This document shows positions 1 to 5,060 of a DNA stretch of 5,060 bases, piece after piece (within the stretch, counting starts at the first letter, position 1; the number at the start of each line of letters is the position of its first letter). A program made the position numbers and the translations under genes. The notes under the pieces were generated by a model. The model ran no database searches. It saw nothing but the letters and a program-made list of their open reading frames with translations, and was not told the DNA's origin. Origin of the DNA: Lentisphaeria bacterium (GTDB taxonomy: Bacteria; Verrucomicrobiota; Lentisphaeria; JABSQK01; UBA12247); contig DMTJ01000554.1 in assembly GCA_003477185.1 (NCBI GenBank), positions 1 to 5,060 of the forward strand. Direction: 5' to 3'.

Positions 1-586
1 CGAGGAGCGTCGCCGCCATCTCCGGGGACGTCAATTGGCGCAGCCGCGCCGCGAGATGCGGGTAGTCACGCAGTGAATTGTACTTCGGTACCCCAAGTTG
101 GCTGAAGTCCGGCTGCGAGAACCTATTGTTGACGATCACGACCGTCCCTGCGGCAAGATCGCCGAGGCGCTGCCCGTGGCGGTTCAGGAGCACGCAAACA
201 CCACCGAGCAACCCGGCTACTGGCAGCATATCGACCCCACGCAGTAAATTTCGTACGACGACCTGCGGAAAGGACAGCACGTGGCCAGTCTGGTCGACCA
301 CCCGCAGCTGCAAAAAGCGCTTGCCCAGAGTCTGACCATGCAGGAGCGTTTCGAACAGGATCCCGTAGCCGGTCCAGATGGCGAATCCCGCCAACATCAT
401 GGTCGCGCCTGCCAGCGAAGGAAAAACGGAAATCACGGCCGTGAGTTGGCTGACGATTGCTGTCACAGCCAGGACCAAGCACAGATCCGTCAACCAAGCC
501 AGGAAGCGCGAAAATGGGCCCGCGATTTGATAGGCAAAGGTCACCCCATCTTGGGTGCGTATCCGGAGTTTTGGGGCACCGTTCAC
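1..586 (-). CDS. RDD-family membrane protein (3'-partial)
   Basis: An open frame begins at GTG 586 and runs off the left edge with 195 codons and no stop. Residues 24-38 (GPFSRFLAWLTDLCL) open the first membrane helix with the family's arginine (R27) and aspartate (D34). Further hydrophobic segments lie at about 61-78 and 118-134. Between and after them are LLHGQTLGKRFLQLRVVD (81-98) and GQRLGDLAAGTVVIVN (138-153), both hallmark RDD motifs. After about residue 155 the chain becomes soluble (YPHLAARLRQLTSPEM, 175-190) and continues outside the window, so the protein has a C-terminal cytoplasmic extension beyond the basic RDD domain. The GTG overlaps the SpoIIM stop (GTGA) and is led by GGAGG. 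RDD proteins are thought to be transport-related, and some have been linked to ion exchange; the substrate here is unknown. The frame was translated by hand from the sequence. Confidence 0.92.
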   Translation of the reverse strand, partial: MNGAPKLRIRTQDGVTFAYQIAGPFSRFLAWLTDLCLVLAVTAIVSQLTAVISVFPSLAGATMMLAGFAIWTGYGILFETLLHGQTLGKRFLQLRVVDQTGHVLSFPQVVVRNLLRGVDMLPVAGLLGGVCVLLNRHGQRLGDLAAGTVVIVNNRFSQPDFSQLGVPKYNSLRDYPHLAARLRQLTSPEMAATLL

Positions 587-1593
587 AACTCGTCCTCCAC
601 AGCTGGCAACGGCCGAAAGAGGTACCAGGCAAGCGCCCCAAGCTCGAGACAACCAAAGGAGATCTTCAGGCTGTACGGAATGATCGGCGCGTGCAGCTGC
701 GAGAAAAATGCCTCGACCAGGCCAGCCCAGATCAGCATGATAATCAAGGCCCCGACAATGGTGCAGAGCGCCGGTGCGATCAACCGCAGTCGCTCTCTGG
801 CTCGGCGATGGTCTGACCAGCCGATCAGGGCACCAGCCAGCATCAAGCCACCCTGGCCACCCAACAGGATCGCCGGAATCTCGATCGCACCATGCGGGAG
901 CAGCCAGCCCAGCAGAAATACGCTCTGCCCTTCCAGAATAAAATCTATGGTGACCAGGCCCAGGATGATCCCGTTGTAGAAGAGCATGATGATCGTCCCG
1001 ATGCCATAGGTCATCCCCAGGGCGAGAGCACGTAGCGAGACGCGGATATTGTTGGTCATCAACATCGCCGAGAATTCCGTCATCTGGCCACTGCTGGCGA
1101 CTTCGGGCGCAGACTCCTCCTGCGCCACGCGTTGGTCGGGGTCCTGCAGAACATGGTGAAACTGGGCGGGGACGAGCGCGGTCTTGGCTGCTGGCTCGAC
1201 CACCAACATCACGCCCCCGAACGCGCAGCCTAGGAACATTGAGAGCGTGGAGATCAGCAAGGCCTTGCGGTGGGTCTGGATTGTGCGCGGGATTCCTGTC
1301 CACAACCAGGCACTCACTTGTCGCCGAGTGATTCGCTCGCGCCGAGTCCCGTGCAACTCGCCGTAAGCGCGCGCGGTCAGCTCGGAGAGATAGGCCCCGG
1401 TATCAGGGTCTGCCGAGTACGTCTGAATCTTTGCGAGGTCCGCAGCGGTTCGCTGGTAGAGGTAGTGAAGGCGCGTGATCTCCTCCAGGCTGCGCTTGGA
1501 TTGTATGGTGTCTGCCTGCACGCCCAGCATGGCTTCCAGTTCGGTCCAGAAGGGGCGTTCGCGCTGCACGAATGTGTGTAGATCAAGAATCAC
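583..1593 (-). CDS. Stage II sporulation protein M (SpoIIM) family membrane protein
   Basis: This is a complete 336-residue protein. A soluble, helical N-terminal region of about 105 residues contains RSLEEITRLHYLYQRTAADL (34-53), typical of non-sporulation SpoIIM relatives. The first membrane helix (about 111-133) is followed by a roughly 50-residue loop, then the conserved MLMTNNIRVSLRALALGM (177-194) and several further hydrophobic segments (about 189-220, 225-259, 270-294, 307-326). The family motif LPHGAIEIPAILLGGQGGL is at 232-250. In Bacillus, SpoIIM works in engulfment, but this copy sits with MoxR and DUF58 and need have nothing to do with spores. The start is a GTG at 1593 overlapping the DUF58 stop as GTGA. 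I see no clear Shine-Dalgarno and no alternative start just upstream, so translation probably depends on coupling to DUF58. It may form a channel or transport component with the RDD protein; that is inference. Confidence 0.93.
   Translation of the reverse strand: MILDLHTFVQRERPFWTELEAMLGVQADTIQSKRSLEEITRLHYLYQRTAADLAKIQTYSADPDTGAYLSELTARAYGELHGTRRERITRRQVSAWLWTGIPRTIQTHRKALLISTLSMFLGCAFGGVMLVVEPAAKTALVPAQFHHVLQDPDQRVAQEESAPEVASSGQMTEFSAMLMTNNIRVSLRALALGMTYGIGTIIMLFYNGIILGLVTIDFILEGQSVFLLGWLLPHGAIEIPAILLGGQGGLMLAGALIGWSDHRRARERLRLIAPALCTIVGALIIMLIWAGLVEAFFSQLHAPIIPYSLKISFGCLELGALAWYLFRPLPAVEDEL
594..598 (-). promoter_or_regulatory. Ribosome binding site of the RDD-family gene
   Basis: GGAGG on the minus strand lies 7 nt before the GTG at 586, within the last codons of the SpoIIM gene. 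It fixes the GTG as the start of the RDD protein, since that frame has no competing ATG until well inside the first membrane segments. Confidence 0.75.
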
Positions 1594-2915
1594 AGGACTT
1601 GCCGTTTTTTGATATCCATATAGCTGCTCACCAGATCTGTACAGGTGTCGGTCGCCGACAATGTCTGCAAATTTACGCCCACGGCCCTCAGCTTGACTTT
1701 GAGCTCTTGGATTTGCTGCCAGCGCAGGTGCGCGCTGAGCTCTTCATAGACAGCGGCTGCAGAAGTCACCTTTTCATTTTCAAATAGCGCCTGGGAGAAG
1801 TTGGGCGAGACCACGCAGGTGACGACCAGATGCTGCCGATTCAACAGGCCGATGCTCTCGTAGTAGCTCTCGGCCAGCACCGGGTCATCCAGGCAGGTCC
1901 CGACCAACAGCAGCGCCCGGCGTCGCAAACGCAGGCGAATAAAGGACGCCATCTCGCCAAAGTCGGGCGAGACATGGCTGGCCTTGGCATCGTACAGCGA
2001 CTCGCGACAAGTCAGGAAGTGGCCATGCCCGCCACTGGCTCGCAGGAAGCGGTGTACGCGATCGCTAAAGGTCATCAAGCCCAGCATGTCCCCGGTACGC
2101 TCGGTCACCATGGCCAGCGCCAAGGCAGCATTGACGTAGCGCTCGAGAATCGGTTCGTCCGAATCAGAGCAGGGCCGGGACAGTAGGCGTGAGGTGTCCA
2201 TGAGCACGTAGATTTCTTGGGTGCGCTCCACCTGAAAAATCTTGGTGATCGGGTAGCCGCGTTTTGCCGTTCCCTTCCAATGGATCTCATCATAGCTGTC
2301 ACCGGGACTGTACTCGCGAAGCTGTTCGAACTCGCGGCCTTGGCCGACGTGGCGTTGCAGCTTCTGGCCGAAGCCACTCCGGCGCATGAAGGTGGCCGCG
2401 ATTTGCTTGCGATCCTGGCGCAGATTCGGGTATACACGGATCGTCCCTTCCGCCTCAAGCGTTCGGCGCAGCTCCCATAGGCCCAACGGGGAACGATGTT
2501 CGCAGACCACGCCCTTTGCGGCAAAATCACCGCGCTCGCCGCAGCGAACGCGCCAGGCCACCCGGGCCGCACTGGCAGCAGGGAGCGTGGTGCGCTGGAC
2601 CAACGGCTGTGCCTGACAGGCAGGATCCACGAGCAATCCCAACCGGACAGAGTGGGCGTTCGGATTCTCGTGCTGCACGGTCACATAAAGCTCGTCTTCC
2701 ACATCCCGAATCAGCCGCATCTTATCGGCGAACGATGCCGTCGGCACCGGCTGGTTCGCCCCCATGGCCACATCGACCACCATCAGCAGCACAAACGCTA
2801 CCAAAATCAACGAGGCCAAGCCAGCAGTATCCGCGCCACTTGTGGCCCAGCCCAGCATAGGCACGAACACAAGGGAGGCCCAGAACAGCAGGCGCATGGA
2901 AGGAACGATTCGCAT
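1590..2915 (-). CDS. DUF58 domain-containing protein, vWA-like partner of MoxR
   Basis: This is a complete 441-residue protein. Two hydrophobic helices (about 8-24 and 31-51) anchor it in the membrane, followed by a strand-rich region (about 70-165) with the RSPLGLWELRR motif (141-151) seen in this family. The DUF58 signature is very clear: GREFEQLREYSPGDSYDEIH (193-212) followed by WKGTAKRG (213-220). The vWA-like fold then begins with EIYVLMDTSRLLS (234-246). The metal-site loop reads D240-T-S242-R-L244 rather than DxSxS, so the third MIDAS ligand is missing, as in DUF58 proteins with DTGRLM-like loops. The fold faces the cytoplasm, where it could meet MoxR. The ATG at 2915 has only a weak leader (GAGCGGA), with the moxR stop 9 nt upstream; an ATG six codons later has no better one. 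The gene overlaps the SpoIIM gene by 4 nt. The molecular role is inferred from MoxR/vWA pairing. Confidence 0.95.
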   Translation of the reverse strand: MRIVPSMRLLFWASLVFVPMLGWATSGADTAGLASLILVAFVLLMVVDVAMGANQPVPTASFADKMRLIRDVEDELYVTVQHENPNAHSVRLGLLVDPACQAQPLVQRTTLPAASAARVAWRVRCGERGDFAAKGVVCEHRSPLGLWELRRTLEAEGTIRVYPNLRQDRKQIAATFMRRSGFGQKLQRHVGQGREFEQLREYSPGDSYDEIHWKGTAKRGYPITKIFQVERTQEIYVLMDTSRLLSRPCSDSDEPILERYVNAALALAMVTERTGDMLGLMTFSDRVHRFLRASGGHGHFLTCRESLYDAKASHVSPDFGEMASFIRLRLRRRALLLVGTCLDDPVLAESYYESIGLLNRQHLVVTCVVSPNFSQALFENEKVTSAAAVYEELSAHLRWQQIQELKVKLRAVGVNLQTLSATDTCTDLVSSYMDIKKRQVL

Positions 2916-2924
2916 AGATTCCGC

Positions 2925-3875
2925 TCAGCGCGGGACGGTGACCACTTGGAGGACACGTTGCAGCACATCAGCCACGGAGATGCCTTCCAGTTCAAACTCC
3001 GGCCGCAGCAGCACGCGATGGCCCAGTACATCCACCGCCAAGTCCTTGATGTCATCGGGGGTGACGAAGTCCCGTCCCCCGATTGCCGCCGAAGCCCGAG
3101 CCGCCAGCAGCAAGCCCTGCGTGGCCCGCGGACCAGCGCCCACCAACACGGATTCGTGGGATCGGGTCGCCCGCACAATGTTGACCACATACTGCACCAA
3201 CTCATCCCGTACCGTGATGTCATTCAGACCCCGCCTGGCGGCAATGAGGCTCTCCTCGGTCAGTACCGCCTGCACATCTCCCAGCCGGGATTCAGGCGGG
3301 TCGCCCAGCATTGAGCGCGCCAGTGTCAGCTCGTCATCGGCATCCGGATAGTCCATGTTCACCTTCACTAGGAAGCGATCCTTTTGCGCTTCGGGCAGTG
3401 GGTACGTACCCTCGTATTCCACGGGATTCTGGGTGGCGAAGACCGTGAAATTCTCCCCGAGTTTGTAGGTCGTGCGGTCGATGGTGACTTCGCGCTCTTG
3501 CATGGCCTGCAACAGCGCTGCCTGGGTCTTGGCGGGCGCGCGGTTGATCTCATCGGCCAGCAGGAAGGTCGTAAAGACTGGGCCTTGGACCAAGGTAAAC
3601 GCGTTCTCTTTGAGGTTGAACACGTTTGTTCCGGTGATATCTGCTGGCATCAGATCTGGCGTAAACTGGATGCGGCCAAAGGCACAGCCCATGACATGCG
3701 CCAGAGTCCGCACCAGGAGCGTCTTGGCGACGCCCGGTACGCCTTCCAGCAACGCGTGGTTCCGTGTCAGAATGACAGCCAGCGTGCGGTCCACGATCGC
3801 ATCTTGGCCAATGATTACCTTGCCAACTTCCTCGCGAACGCGAGCGACCAGGTCGGGTAGTGGCGTTGTCTCCAT
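2925..3875 (-). CDS. MoxR-family AAA+ ATPase
   Basis: This is a complete 316-residue protein, the usual length for a MoxR ATPase. Walker A is GVPGVAKT (45-52), Walker B is LLADEINRAP (105-114), and the sensor 1 region starts at ATQNPVEYEGTYPLPEAQ (147-164) and continues into KDRF. Sensor 2 is GAGPRATQG (246-254), where many relatives have GxSPRA. The C-terminal lid has the family's FVTPDDIKDLA (270-280) and HRVLLRP (286-292). All residues needed for ATP binding and hydrolysis are visible, so it should be an active cytoplasmic, probably hexameric, ATPase. MoxR proteins are thought to act as chaperones that mature or remodel complexes, generally with a vWA-domain partner; the DUF58 gene 9 nt downstream fits that role. 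The ATG at 3875 is preceded by GGAAGGA. Family assignment is very secure; the client is unknown. Confidence 0.97.
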   Translation of the reverse strand: METTPLPDLVARVREEVGKVIIGQDAIVDRTLAVILTRNHALLEGVPGVAKTLLVRTLAHVMGCAFGRIQFTPDLMPADITGTNVFNLKENAFTLVQGPVFTTFLLADEINRAPAKTQAALLQAMQEREVTIDRTTYKLGENFTVFATQNPVEYEGTYPLPEAQKDRFLVKVNMDYPDADDELTLARSMLGDPPESRLGDVQAVLTEESLIAARRGLNDITVRDELVQYVVNIVRATRSHESVLVGAGPRATQGLLLAARASAAIGGRDFVTPDDIKDLAVDVLGHRVLLRPEFELEGISVADVLQRVLQVVTVPR

Positions 3876-3877
3876 GA

Positions 3878-5060
3878 TCAGTCCTTCCCGGCCATCAGCC
3901 GGCAGATGGTTTTGTAACGTTGTAGAATCTCAGTGTGCAACTCTTTCGCTGGCAACTCGTCTTGACACAGGCGCTTGATGCGTGTGGCGCGCTCCTTCGG
4001 CACCTGACGTGAGCTGCGTAGCGTGCGTTGCCAGGCGTCATGGCAGGTCTGCAGCAGGTCGCGAGGGCGAATGTTCTGGCGCAGTAAGGCGGTTAGCCCA
4101 TCCATTCGCGGGCCCCGCACCAAGCTGTCTGCCGGGAGTTCGTCTGGCGGCAAGAACGCAGCGGATGCCCGCCAGATGTAAAGCAGAACCAGCAGCAGCA
4201 GGCCGATTGCAAACCCATGCATGCGGTACTGCCGCGCCAGCCCAACGACACCGAGCTGCGTGGTCACCCCGAGGCGGCTTTCGTCGAAAATCACGGTGGC
4301 TTTATCACGGACCAGCCAGAGTATGGCGTCGCTGGAGCGATCCTTGGCCAGCGATTCGTTACTGAGCCAGTACGAGTCGGCACAGGCCACGATGGAGCCG
4401 CGGCCAAAGCTCCGCTCTGCCATCCAGACCGCTCCTGCGGAGTCGGTAACAAGCGGGGTCCAGGCTTCATCCTCCAATTGCAGCGCCAGTTCGGCTCGCC
4501 AGCTTGGCGGCGTTTGCAGACCTCTAGCAGCGGGGGTGCACGCGGGGCCGACCGCCCTGTGGGAAACGAGGACCAGCCCCCAGTCATGGTACAAGGGGTT
4601 GGGCGGCTCTTCTTCTTGTTTTTCTGCGGCGTCGTCGCTTTCCTTTTTCCTCGCAGGCCAGGGAAGCACGCGGGAGGGCTCTTCAGTTTCCTTCGTCTCT
4701 TCCTCCGCTTCCTCGGGATCGACCATGTAGGACGAGACCTCCCCAAAGCAGACTAGCACGCGGTTCCCATCTGTCGCTAGACGTTGGAGCTCTGTCAGCG
4801 GGAGCGTTTCAGAGAAGATAGCCCAGCTCTGGCCGGTCCCCGCCAGCACCACCAAGCTGTCCTTGGGCTCGAGCATGTACAACGGCCGGATCCAGCGCTT
4901 GGCCTCCACCTCTGGCATCGCTTCATAGGCACGATACAGCACCTTAGTCCCCAGCGGGTCGCTGCGCAGCGACGAGTACTTCGCGTATTGCGAGGCACCG
5001 AGGTTGATCGCCAGCAGGCGCCAGCACACCGCGCCCAGACCCACCAACAGGACCAACGAG
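3878..5060 (-). CDS. DUF4350 domain-containing membrane protein (5'-partial)
   Basis: The reading frame is open to the window edge, so the true start is probably just beyond 5060; the first in-frame start-like codon inside is a TTG at 5056, used below for numbering (392 residues). Residues 1-18 form a hydrophobic N-terminal helix. The stretch SSLRSDPLGTKVLYRAYEAM (28-47) is the typical opening of the DUF4350 domain, which runs to about 260 and includes hydrophobic strands near 67-72 and 99-104. A second membrane helix lies at about 281-296, followed by a roughly 95-residue charged tail. This predicts an extracytoplasmic central domain and a cytoplasmic C-terminus. Residues 113-150 are strikingly acidic and look like a low-complexity insertion. 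The motif VIFDESRLG (255-263) stands where many relatives have DEYHHG. The gene ends 2 nt before the moxR start, so it is co-transcribed with it. The family's biochemical role is unknown; the assignment rests on motifs and neighbourhood. Confidence 0.85.
   Translation of the reverse strand, partial: SLVLLVGLGAVCWRLLAINLGASQYAKYSSLRSDPLGTKVLYRAYEAMPEVEAKRWIRPLYMLEPKDSLVVLAGTGQSWAIFSETLPLTELQRLATDGNRVLVCFGEVSSYMVDPEEAEEETKETEEPSRVLPWPARKKESDDAAEKQEEEPPNPLYHDWGLVLVSHRAVGPACTPAARGLQTPPSWRAELALQLEDEAWTPLVTDSAGAVWMAERSFGRGSIVACADSYWLSNESLAKDRSSDAILWLVRDKATVIFDESRLGVTTQLGVVGLARQYRMHGFAIGLLLLVLLYIWRASAAFLPPDELPADSLVRGPRMDGLTALLRQNIRPRDLLQTCHDAWQRTLRSSRQVPKERATRIKRLCQDELPAKELHTEILQRYKTICRLMAGKD
3882..3888 (-). 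promoter_or_regulatory. Ribosome binding site of the MoxR gene
   Basis: GGAAGGA on the minus strand lies 6 nt upstream of the ATG at 3875 and inside the last codons of the DUF4350 gene. It is a good Shine-Dalgarno match and supports this ATG as the MoxR start. It also indicates that moxR can initiate independently of the upstream gene, unlike the weakly led SpoIIM gene. Confidence 0.7.

Larger units (their letters stand above)
1..5060 (-). other. Operon DUF4350-moxR-DUF58-SpoIIM-RDD (both ends outside the window)
   Basis: All five genes run on the minus strand with junctions of +2, +9, -4 and -4 nt. No gap is long enough for a promoter or a hairpin terminator, which indicates a single transcript. 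The promoter should lie beyond 5060. A DUF4129 or transglutaminase-like gene often accompanies this set and may lie outside the window; that is expectation, not observation. Confidence 0.85.

Noticed and set aside
123..656. Minus-strand open frame of 177 codons overlapping the RDD gene
   Set aside because: It is out of frame with the RDD protein, whose frame carries all the family motifs and a proper GGAGG leader. Its own product is Arg- and Pro-rich and unrecognisable.
281..979. Plus-strand open frame of 232 codons
   Set aside because: It lies opposite the RDD and SpoIIM genes, which have clear family motifs. The translation is polar with no recognisable motif, as expected from antisense of a GC-rich gene.
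1605..1610. Run of T on the plus strand as a possible terminator
   Set aside because: It has no stem-loop before it and encodes the two lysines near the DUF58 C-terminus on the minus strand.
2895..2897. Alternative DUF58 start at the second ATG (codon 7)
   Set aside because: The bases just upstream (TTCCTTCC on the coding strand) are not a ribosome binding site. The first ATG at 2915 has a weak but better leader and keeps the basic residues before the first membrane helix.
2496..3351. Two overlapping plus-strand open frames (272 codons from 2496, 195 codons from 2764)
   Set aside because: They are antisense to DUF58 and moxR. The products are rich in Arg, His, Gln, Ser and Pro with no domain-like pattern, and the opposite strand encodes well-conserved proteins.
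4217..4756. Plus-strand open frames opposite the DUF4350 gene, one with a Phe/Leu-rich stretch
   Set aside because: The hydrophobic run is the antisense of the Glu/Lys-rich acidic stretch (GAA/GAG read as TTC/CTC), not a real membrane segment.

Overview
The window is fully coding on the minus strand. It holds most of a five-gene operon of membrane and AAA+ ATPase proteins, transcribed from right (5060) to left (1). In transcription order: a DUF4350 membrane protein (5' end outside the window), a MoxR-family AAA+ ATPase, a DUF58 (vWA-like) membrane protein, a SpoIIM-family multi-pass membrane protein, and an RDD-family membrane protein (3' end outside the window). Nothing on the plus strand looks like a gene, and I see no RNA gene, mobile element, CRISPR array or terminator.

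The genes are packed as tightly as possible. DUF4350 and moxR are separated by 2 nt and moxR and DUF58 by 9 nt. DUF58/SpoIIM and SpoIIM/RDD each overlap by 4 nt in a GTGA stop-start junction. There is no room for an internal promoter or terminator between genes, so one polycistronic mRNA with translational coupling is the natural reading. Its promoter should lie beyond position 5060.

Function is known only at family level. MoxR ATPases are usually paired with vWA-type partners and are thought to act as chaperones that assemble or activate protein complexes. DUF58 is the vWA-like partner here. The SpoIIM, RDD and DUF4350 proteins would supply membrane components. The likely picture is a cytoplasmic MoxR hexamer working on a DUF58 domain anchored at the inner membrane, together with three integral membrane proteins. 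The client or transported substrate cannot be read from the sequence.

The organism is a bacterium of moderately high GC content (high 50s to about 60% by eye). SpoIIM here is not evidence of sporulation, because the family is widespread in non-spore-formers in this gene neighbourhood. The gene set fits several phyla that carry such cassettes (for example Verrucomicrobiota, Planctomycetota, Acidobacteriota and some Gammaproteobacteria such as Xanthomonadales), and I cannot choose between them. The operon looks like an ordinary chromosomal cassette of a widespread but poorly understood type rather than a new mobile or defence system.
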